A stretch of DNA of 64,000 bases, from contig JADGEL010000001.1 of NCBI GenBank assembly GCA_016744415.1, forward strand, positions 248,001-312,000, given 5' to 3'. The notes under the pieces were generated by a model, which was given only the letters and a program-made list of their open reading frames with translations, did not search any database and had not been told where the DNA came from. The translations under genes and the position numbers were made by a program. Shown in pieces: positions 26,038-34,868 of the stretch. Numbering within the stretch: the first letter of the stretch is position 1; every line of letters starts with the position of its first letter. The stretch comes from Flavobacteriaceae bacterium (lineage in GTDB: Bacteria > Bacteroidota > Bacteroidia > Flavobacteriales > Flavobacteriaceae).

Positions 26038-27963
26038 ATGATTAAAACAAAAGAAAACATAAGCATACAATACCAACCAGCAGGTCAGTTTGAAGATACA
26101 AGGTTTGAGAAAATTCACAACGTAGTTTTTTCTAATTCTGATGATGCATCAATTTGTGTTGCTCATGAAATTGCCAGCCTAATCAAAAGTAAGCAGGTAA
26201 ATGATGAGCTGTGTGTTTTAGGATTAGCAACTGGCTCTTCACCAATTAGAGTGTATGAAGAATTGGTGCGCATGCACCGAGAAGAAGGATTAAGTTTTAC
26301 TAATGTGGTGTCTTTTAATTTGGATGAATATTATCCGATGGTAAAACAATCTGTGCACAGTTATTATTATTTTATGCACCAACATCTGTTTGATCATATT
26401 GATATAAATCCAGACAATGTAAATATTCCTAACGGAACAGTTTTAGCAGATGAATTACACCAATATTGTATTGATTACGATTTAAAAATAAAAGAATACG
26501 GCGGACTCGATTTTCAGCTTTTAGGAATTGGCAGGACAGGGCATATTGGTTTTAATGAACCTGGTTCTCACTATAATTCTGGAACTCGAAGCATTACACT
26601 AGACCATATTACACGTGTTGATGCGGCACCTTCATTTTTAGGAATAGACAATGTTCCTAAAAAAGCAATTACTATGGGAATTGGTACCGTAAAAAAAGCA
26701 AAACGAATTGTATTGTTAGGATGGGGAGCCAACAAAGCATCTATATTAAAAAACACAATAGAAGGTGAAATAACTTCTGAAGTTCCTGCAACATACTTAC
26801 AAGAACACAGCAACACAACTTTTGTTTTAAACGAAGAAGCTGCTAAAGAATTGACCCGGATAAAAACACCTTGGCTAGTAGGCCCATGTTTGTGGGATGA
26901 AGAATTAAGTAGTAAAGCTATTATTTGGCTATGCGGATTGACAAACAAATCTATCTTAAGATTAACCGATAAAGATTATAACGACAATGGAATGTCCAAT
27001 TTGTTGGCAGAAGGTGGCTCTGCCTACGATCTAAACATCAATATGTTTAATAAACTTCAACATACCATAACTGGATGGCCTGGAGGAAAACCAAATGCTG
27101 ATGACATATCGAGACCAGAAAGAGCAACTCCAAAAAGAAAAAGAGTCATTATTTTTAGTCCACATCCCGATGATGATGTTATTTCTATGGGAGGAACTTT
27201 TGATCGCTTAGTAGAGCAAGGGCATGATGTGCATGTAGCATATCAGACTTCCGGTAACATAGCCGTTTCTGATCATGAAGCGTTAAAGTTTGCTGAAGTT
27301 TTAAAAGACATCAACCCTAACGATTTTTATATTGATGCAATTATTAAAAGTATCAATACTAAAAAAAGCGATACTGAAGATAGTTTAGAAGTCAGAAAAA
27401 TAAAAGGATTAATTCGTAAAAGAGAGTCTTTAGCTGCCACAAGATTTGTGGGAGTACAAGATGAAAACATACACTTTTTAAACTTACCTTTTTATGAAAC
27501 AGGTACAGTGAAAAAGAATCCAGTTAATCAGGAGGATATTGATATTGTTGCACAATTAATTGCAGATATTAAACCACATCAAATATATGCAGCTGGTGAT
27601 TTAGCTGATCCTCACGGCACACACAAAGTTTGTTTGGATGCTATTTTTGCAGCCCTAGAAAATCTAAAACACAATGATTATATGGATGATTGTTGGGTTT
27701 GGTTATACCGTGGTGCTTGGCACGAATGGGATATTCATCAAATAGAAATGGCGGTACCTATGAGTCCAGATCAAGTATTGAAAAAACGAAAAGCAATTTT
27801 CTACCACCAATCTCAAAAAGATGGAGTTATGTTTCAAGGAAACGATACTAGAGAATTTTGGGTACGCGCAGAAGAACGCAACAATGATACTGCTCAAAAA
27901 TATAATGTTTTAGGGCTTGCAGATTATGCAGCTCTTGAGGCATTTAAAAGATATCATTTTTAA
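26038..27963 (+). CDS. nagB: Glucosamine-6-phosphate deaminase fused to a PIG-L/LmbE deacetylase domain
   Basis: 641 residues. Residues 30-290 are NagB: LGLATGSSPIRVYEEL, SFNLDEYYPM with the catalytic Asp, HSYYYFMHQHLF, and GIGRTGHIGFNEPG with the catalytic His-Glu region. It converts glucosamine-6-phosphate to fructose-6-phosphate and ammonia. Residues 367-640 are a PIG-L/LmbE domain with the zinc motif HPDDD at 376-380 and a second His in DPHGTHKVC. LmbE enzymes de-N-acetylate GlcNAc-linked substrates, so the fusion may couple de-N-acetylation to deamination; no nagA gene is nearby. The fusion length is common in Bacteroidota. The GH20 gene begins 12 bases after its stop. Confidence 0.93.
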   Translation: MIKTKENISIQYQPAGQFEDTRFEKIHNVVFSNSDDASICVAHEIASLIKSKQVNDELCVLGLATGSSPIRVYEELVRMHREEGLSFTNVVSFNLDEYYPMVKQSVHSYYYFMHQHLFDHIDINPDNVNIPNGTVLADELHQYCIDYDLKIKEYGGLDFQLLGIGRTGHIGFNEPGSHYNSGTRSITLDHITRVDAAPSFLGIDNVPKKAITMGIGTVKKAKRIVLLGWGANKASILKNTIEGEITSEVPATYLQEHSNTTFVLNEEAAKELTRIKTPWLVGPCLWDEELSSKAIIWLCGLTNKSILRLTDKDYNDNGMSNLLAEGGSAYDLNINMFNKLQHTITGWPGGKPNADDISRPERATPKRKRVIIFSPHPDDDVISMGGTFDRLVEQGHDVHVAYQTSGNIAVSDHEALKFAEVLKDINPNDFYIDAIIKSINTKKSDTEDSLEVRKIKGLIRKRESLAATRFVGVQDENIHFLNLPFYETGTVKKNPVNQEDIDIVAQLIADIKPHQIYAAGDLADPHGTHKVCLDAIFAALENLKHNDYMDDCWVWLYRGAWHEWDIHQIEMAVPMSPDQVLKKRKAIFYHQSQKDGVMFQGNDTREFWVRAEERNNDTAQKYNVLGLADYAALEAFKRYHF

Positions 27964-27975
27964 AAACTAACTCAC

Positions 27976-30024
27976 ATGAAAAAAACTACATTCTTATATA
28001 TACTTTTACTTTGGCCAATTTTAAACTTTGGTCAAAAAAAAGATTTAAATCTGATGCCTTGGCCTCAAGAAGTTGAAATTGGTAAAAATAAATTAGTCAT
28101 TAACGCTGATTTTACTATTGGAATCAACCAAGAGTCTTCAAAAAGAATTGAATTGGCTACAACCCAATTTTTAAGACGGTTAGCAAATAAAACAGGAGTG
28201 TTTTTAAAAAATGGGTTTGCTCAAAATACATCTTCTATTGATAACCCAACTGTAGAGGTTAGCTACAATAGTATTGCAAAATTAGAATTATACGAAGACG
28301 AATCATATCAATTAAAAGTAACTAAGAATAAAATATCCATTACAGCTACTACTGATATTGGAATTGCACATGCCTTTTCAACCTTATATCAATTGATTAA
28401 TAATGATGCCGATTTTTATTATATTCCTGAAATAACAATTAGTGATTCACCGCGATTTACTTGGAGAGGTTTAATGATTGATTGTTCTAGACATTTTATG
28501 CCGATTCATGTATTGAAAAGAAATATAGACGCTATGGCATTGGTAAAAATGAATATTTTTCATTGGCATTTAACCGATGACCAAGGTATTAGAATTGAAT
28601 CAAAAACCTATCCAGAACTGCACGAACAAGGATCAGATGGGTTATATTATACTCAAAATCAAATTAAAGATTTAGTACGTTATGCATCAGTAAGAGGTAT
28701 TCATATATTGCCAGAAATTGATGTTCCAGGGCATGCTTCAGCTTTTCTAACTGCAATGCCAGAAATTTCTAGTGTTCCGGGGAATTATTTAATAGAACGT
28801 AATGCCGGAGTTTTCGACCCAACTTTAGACCCAACAAATGAAAAGACTTATGAAGTTTTAACCAATTTGTTTGTAGAGGTTACAGCTTTGTTTCCTTTTC
28901 CATATTTCCATATTGGCGGTGATGAAAATGAAGGAAAACATTGGGATGAAAGTAAACACATCCAGCAATTTATGAAAGACAATGATTTAAAAACAAATCA
29001 TGATTTGCAAACTTATTTCAATATTCGCCTACAAAAAATCCTAAAGAAAGAAAACAAAACTTTAATGGGGTGGGATGAAATTATGACTGATGAAATGCCA
29101 AAAGATGTTCTGATTCATTCTTGGAGAGGAAAAAACGAAGGCTTTGAAGAAGGAGGTACACAAATAAAAGCTGCTCAATTAGGTTTTAAAACAGTCTTAT
29201 CTAATGGGTATTATATCGATCGAATGCAACCAGCATCTGAACATTATGTAGTAGACCCATTAAGTACTGCAACATTAACCAAAGCCGAAGAAGCAAGAAT
29301 TGTTGGTGGAGAAGCAACTATGTGGAGCGAATTGGTAACACCCTTAACTATTGATTCTAGAGTTTGGCCTAGAACAGCTGCTATTGCCGAACGTTTTTGG
29401 TCTGCAAAAGAAGTAACTGATGTAGAAAACATGTATCAGAGGTTAAACGGAGTTAGTAACAATCTAGAAACTATTGGTGTCTTGCATATCAGAAATAAAG
29501 AAGTCATTCTAAAAAATATTACCAACTATCAAAATACTGATGCTCTAAATAAATTGTCTGCTATCAGCGAACCTTTTAAAGTGTATTCTCGAAATGTTGA
29601 TGGTACTGAATATCAAATGTATTCTCCTCTTACACTTTTTGCAGATGCCTGTACTTCCGATGCTGTTGATGTTAGAATGTTCAATGAACTAGTATCTAAC
29701 TATGTTTCAAAAAAGGATGAAGTATCAAAAAACATACTGATTGATTATCTTAGTTCTTTAAAAAACATTAATGATAAGCTTAAAGAGATTTCTAAAAACG
29801 CTCCGTTGGTAAAAAGGATATTACCTTATGCAGGTAGAATTTCAAAAATTGCAAATATTTTTGAAATAGCATTAAAAAACAAGAATATGACTAAAAAACA
29901 ATACGTTGAATTAATTGCGCTGTTAGATAAAAAAGAAAATACAGCAATTAATTTAGATGTTGAATTGGCGCTAACTGCTTCATTAAAAAAACTAGCGGCT
30001 TCTTTTTTTAGAAAAAAATTGTGA
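27976..30024 (+). CDS. Secreted beta-N-acetylhexosaminidase, GH20
   Basis: 682 residues with a Sec signal peptide (FLYILLLWPILNFGQ). The GH20b support domain lies at about 30-150. The catalytic barrel lies at about 155-500, with RGLMIDCSRHFMP, HWHLTDDQGIRIE, LPEIDVPGHASAFL, and HIGGDENEGKHW carrying the Asp-Glu pair at 316-317 used for substrate-assisted catalysis. A roughly 180-residue C-terminal helical region follows. The absence of a lipoprotein Cys or T9SS tail points to the periplasm. It releases terminal GlcNAc from chito-oligomers or glycans. It follows the NagB fusion by 12 bases, consistent with one GlcNAc-utilisation operon. Confidence 0.95.
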   Translation: MKKTTFLYILLLWPILNFGQKKDLNLMPWPQEVEIGKNKLVINADFTIGINQESSKRIELATTQFLRRLANKTGVFLKNGFAQNTSSIDNPTVEVSYNSIAKLELYEDESYQLKVTKNKISITATTDIGIAHAFSTLYQLINNDADFYYIPEITISDSPRFTWRGLMIDCSRHFMPIHVLKRNIDAMALVKMNIFHWHLTDDQGIRIESKTYPELHEQGSDGLYYTQNQIKDLVRYASVRGIHILPEIDVPGHASAFLTAMPEISSVPGNYLIERNAGVFDPTLDPTNEKTYEVLTNLFVEVTALFPFPYFHIGGDENEGKHWDESKHIQQFMKDNDLKTNHDLQTYFNIRLQKILKKENKTLMGWDEIMTDEMPKDVLIHSWRGKNEGFEEGGTQIKAAQLGFKTVLSNGYYIDRMQPASEHYVVDPLSTATLTKAEEARIVGGEATMWSELVTPLTIDSRVWPRTAAIAERFWSAKEVTDVENMYQRLNGVSNNLETIGVLHIRNKEVILKNITNYQNTDALNKLSAISEPFKVYSRNVDGTEYQMYSPLTLFADACTSDAVDVRMFNELVSNYVSKKDEVSKNILIDYLSSLKNINDKLKEISKNAPLVKRILPYAGRISKIANIFEIALKNKNMTKKQYVELIALLDKKENTAINLDVELALTASLKKLAASFFRKKL

Positions 30025-30038
30025 TTAATAATATTTTC

Positions 30039-30087
30039 AAAAAGTACCCAACACAAAACTGAAAAGGTTTTGTGTTGGGTACTTTTT
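30039..30087. terminator. Bidirectional terminator between GH20 and the spondin-domain gene
   Basis: A perfect 21-bp stem (arms 30039-30059 and 30067-30087; outer part AAAAAGTACCCAACAC) around a 7-base loop, with A-run/T-run flanks so that it can act on both strands. The right arm touches the stop codon of the convergent lipoprotein gene at 30086. Confidence 0.9.
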
Positions 30088-30751
30088 ACTGTTTTGTAAT
30101 AATTATTTTCCCAACTGCTGGATTCACTGTTAAACCGTTTCCTAAAGGTGGTTCAGCAATTAAAAACACAGGCTCTTTAGGATTGGTATCATTATTAGGT
30201 GATGTAAAGTCAGTACCAGAATCTGTGCCAGCATCAAACAAAAAGACATCCAACTCAATTTGTTCTACCCAAGCATCATTTACAATCAGAGGAATATTAG
30301 AATTTGCCACAAACCAATCTGGGCTTGGAGCAATCATAGAAACCCAACTAAATAGCGGGTAATTTACCGAAGCATTTATGGTTATTTCATCGATACCATT
30401 TCCACCAATAACATTTCCAATTTTATATTCGAGTGCTTTATTACTTGCTCTTTTTGCATCAATTTCAGTTGCTAATAAATCCGTTGCTCCAGTTTCTGCC
30501 ATCGATTCCATTCCGGCAGAAGCTGTTAGCCCTTTTGCAAATAAAACATTTTGCTCGTTATGAGTTACTCCATCCATCCATGAAAAATGGGCATTTGAAG
30601 GATAATTTGTTGGATGGGTTTGCGCTGTCCAATTGGCATTAAACACAATTTTATAAATTGCTATGTCTTCAATAATAATGGTACCTTCATTATCATCATT
30701 ATTACAAGAAAAGATACTAAACACTAAAAAGAATAAGAATATTTTTTTCAT
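30086..30751 (-). CDS. Spondin_N-domain lipoprotein
   Basis: 221 residues with a lipoprotein signal (FLFFLVFSIFSC, Cys at 16) followed by NNDDNEG, an acidic stretch of surface-lipoprotein type. The rest matches the spondin N-terminal fold: YKIVFNANWTAQTHPTNYP, AHFSWMDGVTHN, FSWVSMIAPSPDWFV and LFDAGTDSGTDF. In animals this domain mediates extracellular-matrix adhesion; bacterial versions are surface proteins of unknown ligand. It is convergent with GH20 and divergent from pyrH. A TAnnTTTG box ends 4 bases before the ATG. Confidence 0.9.
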   Translation of the reverse strand: MKKIFLFFLVFSIFSCNNDDNEGTIIIEDIAIYKIVFNANWTAQTHPTNYPSNAHFSWMDGVTHNEQNVLFAKGLTASAGMESMAETGATDLLATEIDAKRASNKALEYKIGNVIGGNGIDEITINASVNYPLFSWVSMIAPSPDWFVANSNIPLIVNDAWVEQIELDVFLFDAGTDSGTDFTSPNNDTNPKEPVFLIAEPPLGNGLTVNPAVGKIIITKQ

Positions 30752-30755
30752 AAGG

Positions 30756-30763
30756 CAAAATTA
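30756..30763 (-). promoter_or_regulatory. -7 box directly before the spondin-domain ATG
   Basis: TAATTTTG on the minus strand with exactly 4 bases (CCTT) before the ATG at 30751, compatible with a leaderless transcript. Confidence 0.4.
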
Positions 30764-30821
30764 GATTTAAAAATACAGTTTTATAAAGGCAAATATATCT
30801 TAAAAAGATACATAAGTTTTT

Positions 30822-30829
30822 TATATTTG
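30822..30829 (+). promoter_or_regulatory. -7 box for pyrH-frr
   Basis: TATATTTG matches TAnnTTTG, 19 bases before the pyrH ATG. No -33 TTG is seen at the expected distance. Confidence 0.45.
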
Positions 30830-30848
30830 TGCAACTTTCAAATAAATT

Positions 30849-31553
30849 ATGGCATATAAAAGAATCCTTTTAAAATTAAGTGGTGAGGCACTTTTGGGTG
30901 AAAGAGATCACGGAATTGATCCTAAAAGATTGGCAGAATATGCCCAAGATATTAAAACAATTATTGACAAAGATGTTCAAGTTGCCATCGTAATTGGAGG
31001 CGGAAATATTTTTAGAGGAGTTGCAGGAGCAAGTAATGGAATGGATCGTGTACAAGCTGATTATATGGGGATGTTAGCTACAGTCATCAACGGATTGGCT
31101 TTGCAAAGTGCTTTAGAAGATGCCGACATACCAACTCGTTTGCAAACTGCCATAAAAATTGAAGCAGTTGCTGAGCCTTATATTAAAAGAAAAGCAATGC
31201 GCCATTTAGAAAAAGGACGTGTTGTTATTTTTGGTGCTGGTACTGGAAATCCGTTTTTTACAACTGATTCAGCTGCAGCTTTAAGAGCCATAGAAATTGA
31301 AGCAGATGTAATTTTAAAAGGAACCCGTGTCGATGGAATTTACAATATTGATCCTGAAAAAAATAAAGACGCAGTTAAGTTTGACAATATCACATTTGAT
31401 GATGTTTTAAAGAAAGGGTTAAAAATTATGGACACAACTGCATTTACATTGAGTCAAGAAAATAATTTACCAATCATTGTTTTTGATATGAACAAACCTG
31501 GGAATTTACTTAAAGTAGTTTCTGGCGAAAATATTGGAACATTAGTTAAATAA
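30849..31553 (+). CDS. pyrH: UMP kinase
   Basis: 234 residues of the bacterial hexameric UMP kinase (amino-acid-kinase fold): [71 protein letters not shown] and [17 protein letters not shown]. It phosphorylates UMP to UDP in pyrimidine nucleotide synthesis. frr follows after 24 bases in the same direction, the usual pyrH-frr pair, here cut off from tsf by the amino-sugar block and the spondin gene. Confidence 0.98.
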   Translation: MAYKRILLKLSGEALLGERDHGIDPKRLAEYAQDIKTIIDKDVQVAIVIGGGNIFRGVAGASNGMDRVQADYMGMLATVINGLALQSALEDADIPTRLQTAIKIEAVAEPYIKRKAMRHLEKGRVVIFGAGTGNPFFTTDSAAALRAIEIEADVILKGTRVDGIYNIDPEKNKDAVKFDNITFDDVLKKGLKIMDTTAFTLSQENNLPIIVFDMNKPGNLLKVVSGENIGTLVK

Positions 31554-31577
31554 TAACATCCTATAAAAAGTACAATT

Positions 31578-32132
31578 ATGAACGAAGAAATTGAATTTAT
31601 TATTGATACTGCCAAAGAGCAGATGGAAAATGCGCTTCTTCATTTAGAAAAAGAATTGCGCCATATTAGAGCAGGTAAAGCTACCCCTGCTATGTTAGCA
31701 AGTGTTATGGTTGATTATTATGGGTCTTCTACTCCGCTAGCACAAGTTGCAAATGTAAACTCTATTGATGCACACACATTAACTGTACAGCCTTGGGAAA
31801 AATCATTACTACAAGAAATTGAGCGTGGTATTATGTACGCCAACCTTGGATTAAACCCAATGAATAATGGTGAAACAATTATGATTAATATACCACCTTT
31901 AACAGAAGAGAGAAGAATGCAATTAGCAAAACAAGCAAAAGCTGAAGCTGAAGATGATAAAGTGAGTATTAGAAATGCGCGAAAAGAAGGCAATAATGAC
32001 ATCAAAAAAGCAGATGTTTCTGATGATATGAAAAAAAATGCTGAAGCTAGCATCCAAGATTTGACAGATAGTTATACTAAAACAATCGATGAGATGTATG
32101 CTAAGAAAGAAATTGAAATCATGAAAGTTTAG
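31578..32132 (+). CDS. frr: Ribosome recycling factor
   Basis: 184 residues of RRF: ALLHLEKELRHIRAGKATPAML near the N-terminus, VDYYGSSTPLAQVANV, LTVQPWEKSLLQEIERGI, and the C-terminal helix LTEERRMQLAKQAKAEAEDDKVSIRNARKEGN. It splits post-termination ribosomes with EF-G. It pairs with pyrH and is closed by an intrinsic terminator 23 bases after the stop. Confidence 0.98.
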   Translation: MNEEIEFIIDTAKEQMENALLHLEKELRHIRAGKATPAMLASVMVDYYGSSTPLAQVANVNSIDAHTLTVQPWEKSLLQEIERGIMYANLGLNPMNNGETIMINIPPLTEERRMQLAKQAKAEAEDDKVSIRNARKEGNNDIKKADVSDDMKKNAEASIQDLTDSYTKTIDEMYAKKEIEIMKV

Positions 32133-32155
32133 GTTAAACAACTCTTAAAATTTAT

Positions 32156-32180
32156 AAATCCGCCAAGTGCGGATTTTTTT
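32156..32180 (+). terminator. Intrinsic terminator after frr
   Basis: AAATCCGC and GCGGATTT form an 8-bp perfect stem around a 5-base loop, followed by a T-run. Confidence 0.85.
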
Positions 32181-32229
32181 ATTGTTACATTTATCGTTCA
32201 AAATCGTTATCGAAGAAACATCAACAACT

Positions 32230-32319
32230 ATGAAACAAGCATGCAAAATGGTTATCATCCAAAATGATGACAATTGCGAACAGCATGTGACTTTAAAAAA
32301 CAATAAAACAGACACATGA
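32230..32319 (+). CDS. Possible 29-codon leader ORF overlapping the DUF5686 start
   Basis: ATG at 32230 opens MKQACKMVIIQNDDNCEQ and ends in TGA at 32317-32319, overlapping the ATG of the next gene (32316) as ATGA. Such an overlap is how translation is often coupled. No homologue is recognised and no ribosome-binding site is evident, so chance is quite possible. Confidence 0.25.
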   Translation: MKQACKMVIIQNDDNCEQHVTLKNNKTDT

Positions 32320-34835
32320 AAAGATTGCTACTCCTTTTTTTATTTTTCCCAATTATAATTTTTTCTCAACACCAAGTATCAGGTGTCTTAACTGATTCGA
32401 AAACTAAAGAACCTCTTCCCTTTGCAACCATTTTAATTGATGAGTACAATGGTACTGTCACCAATATTGATGGTGAATTTATTTTAAAGTCAAACAAAAA
32501 AATTGAAAAGATTTTTGTCTCATATATTGGTTATGATTCTAAAAATATTGATATCTCTAAAAATAATAGCTTCCTAAAAATCGCCCTCACTCAAAGTGTT
32601 GAAAGCTTAAATGAAGTGGTAATAACAAGTAAAGAAAACCCTGCTCTAAGAATTATTAGAAATGCTATTAAAAATAAAAAACAAAATAATATTGAGTTAG
32701 GACTAAACTCGTTTAAGTTTAATGCATATAATAAATTAGTTATTACAGCGAATCCAGATTCAATCAGTAATGAAATTGATTCTATTTATAGAATGAAAAA
32801 CGGAATTAAAGAATTTGCATATGTTGATTCGGCAAATTATATAGTTAAAAAGCAATTAGACCGTACACATTTATACCTCACTGAAAAAATATCTTCATAT
32901 ACTTTTGAATCTGGTAAAAAGAAAAAGGAAACTATTCTTGCTTCGCGTATGGCAGGATTGCAACAACCCATTTATGAATTTTTAGCCATCACAATTCAAG
33001 ACTTTGATTTTTATGATGACACTTATACGGTTATCGGTACAAAATATGCCAACCCAATTGCCGATAATGCATTGAAGCAATATGATTATAAGATATTAGA
33101 TACGGTTAAAAACACCCAAGGCAATTCATTTATGGTTTATTACAAGCCTAAGAAAAAGGAGGATATTGCAGGCTTGCAAGGAGTTTTATATATTGATGAT
33201 AAATCTTTTGCAATTACTTCGGCAATTGCAGAATTACGTGGAATTGTTGATGTAAAAGCAACACAATCTTATGAATATATTGATGAACACGATATTTGGT
33301 TTCCGATAGAAACTCATATCTCTATTAAAAAAGGAAAGAGTGGCGAGTCTATTTCTTTGCTTGGAGGAGCCATCGATTTTAGTCAAGGAGATGAATCTAG
33401 AAGAGACTCAACAATTATAAGGTCGGACGGGAAAAAACCTGAAGACTTAATATATTTCAGTTCAAGAGCAACCAATTTTGATATCGAGATTAATCAACCT
33501 ATTACTGTAAAACGATCTGCAAATACAATCGAAATAGTTGATGACGCTTATAAAAAAGGTGAGGAATTTTGGAATAAATATAGAACGGATTCCATCACAA
33601 AAAGAGGTAAAGAAACTTATGTATTTCTAGATAGTGTTGTTGAAGAAGAGGGGATTGAAAAAAAATTGAACATTGCTCGTAAAGTTTTAAATGGATATTT
33701 TCCTACTAAGTATGTTGATTTAGATTTGGGAAAAATTATCTCATACAATAATTACGAAGGGTTTAGATTAGGAATTGGCGGAATTACAAATACCACTTTT
33801 TCTCAAAAATATCGAATAGAATCTTATGTTGCTTACGGCACAAAAGACACAGATATTAAATTCAAAATAGGTGGTTCTGCTAGATTAAATAGAGAAACCA
33901 ATACTTGGATAGGTGTGAATTATACCGACGATTTAAAAGAGGCAGCTGCAATGAATTTTATTTCTGAACGTAACGGATTCTTTGCCCTAAATACCAGGAA
34001 TTTAAACCTAAGTGAGTTTTACAATTACAAAACTACCAATATTTTATTAGAGCATGATATCCAACCAAACCTAGAAGCAAAATTACAATTGAGTGCTGGT
34101 AAATACAAACCTACTTTTGATTATACCTATATATCTCCCGATAAATTATTGCATGATTACAACTTAACAACTGCCACAATCGGGTTTCAATACAACCCAA
34201 ATAGTGAGTATATGAATTCGCCTATGGGTAAAATGAGAATCAAAAATAGCTCTCCTCAATTCACCCTCCAAATCACCAAAAGCTTTGACGATATGCTTGA
34301 AAGTGATTTTGATTTTACGCGTGTAAACCTAAAAGTAAAATATGACTTTAAACAATTAAGAGGTAATACCACCAAATTTCTTTTTCAAGGAGGTATCGTG
34401 TTTGGGCAAACTCCAATCAGTCATTTATTCAATCACACTCCCAACTACAATTTTCAAAACCCTTGGTTTAGACGTGTAACTTTTGCAGGTAAAAACAGTT
34501 TTGAAACTATGGGTTACAATGAGTTTTTATCAGACAAATTTGTTTCGCTACAAATAAAACATGAGTTTAAAAGGTTTGAAATTTCTGATCGTATCAACCC
34601 TCGTTTGAGCTTAGTAACAAGAGCTGGAGTCGGCTATTTAGAAGATCATATTTACCATAATGGCATCACAATTAAAACTATGGAAAAGGGATATTTTGAA
34701 AGTGGCGTTGAACTAAACAGCATCTTATTTGGTCTAGGTTTTAATGCATTTTATAGATATGGCGCATATCAAAATCCTGTTTGGAGCGATAATCTTTCAG
34801 TAAAATTATCCTATACCCTTAGTCTTGGATTTTAA
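32316..34835 (+). CDS. DUF5686 outer-membrane protein with carboxypeptidase-like regulatory domain
   Basis: 839 residues. A signal peptide (LLLLFLFFPIIIFSQ) is followed by a CarboxypepD_reg-like domain at about 20-105 (VSGVLTDSKTKEPLPFATILI...GEFIL...VSYIGYDSKNI). After that comes the DUF5686 region, whose last 350 residues show alternating beta-barrel-like strands and end in a C-terminal aromatic (SYTLSLGF), typical of outer-membrane insertion. The family is common in Bacteroidota and usually has no assigned substrate; this copy lacks TonB-dependent-receptor plug motifs. A promoter for the next gene lies within its 3' end. Confidence 0.88.
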   Translation: MKRLLLLFLFFPIIIFSQHQVSGVLTDSKTKEPLPFATILIDEYNGTVTNIDGEFILKSNKKIEKIFVSYIGYDSKNIDISKNNSFLKIALTQSVESLNEVVITSKENPALRIIRNAIKNKKQNNIELGLNSFKFNAYNKLVITANPDSISNEIDSIYRMKNGIKEFAYVDSANYIVKKQLDRTHLYLTEKISSYTFESGKKKKETILASRMAGLQQPIYEFLAITIQDFDFYDDTYTVIGTKYANPIADNALKQYDYKILDTVKNTQGNSFMVYYKPKKKEDIAGLQGVLYIDDKSFAITSAIAELRGIVDVKATQSYEYIDEHDIWFPIETHISIKKGKSGESISLLGGAIDFSQGDESRRDSTIIRSDGKKPEDLIYFSSRATNFDIEINQPITVKRSANTIEIVDDAYKKGEEFWNKYRTDSITKRGKETYVFLDSVVEEEGIEKKLNIARKVLNGYFPTKYVDLDLGKIISYNNYEGFRLGIGGITNTTFSQKYRIESYVAYGTKDTDIKFKIGGSARLNRETNTWIGVNYTDDLKEAAAMNFISERNGFFALNTRNLNLSEFYNYKTTNILLEHDIQPNLEAKLQLSAGKYKPTFDYTYISPDKLLHDYNLTTATIGFQYNPNSEYMNSPMGKMRIKNSSPQFTLQITKSFDDMLESDFDFTRVNLKVKYDFKQLRGNTTKFLFQGGIVFGQTPISHLFNHTPNYNFQNPWFRRVTFAGKNSFETMGYNEFLSDKFVSLQIKHEFKRFEISDRINPRLSLVTRAGVGYLEDHIYHNGITIKTMEKGYFESGVELNSILFGLGFNAFYRYGAYQNPVWSDNLSVKLSYTLSLGF

Positions 34836-34853
34836 TGTAATTGACTACATTTG
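34825..34853 (+). promoter_or_regulatory. Promoter of the RND exporter, within and beyond the DUF5686 3' end
   Basis: TTG (34825-34827), an 18-base spacer and TACATTTG (34846-34853); the ATG at 34869 is 15 bases downstream. The -33 element lies inside the preceding coding sequence. The box also removes support for an in-frame TTG start at 34851. Confidence 0.65.
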
Positions 34854-34868
34854 CCACAAATTATTTTC

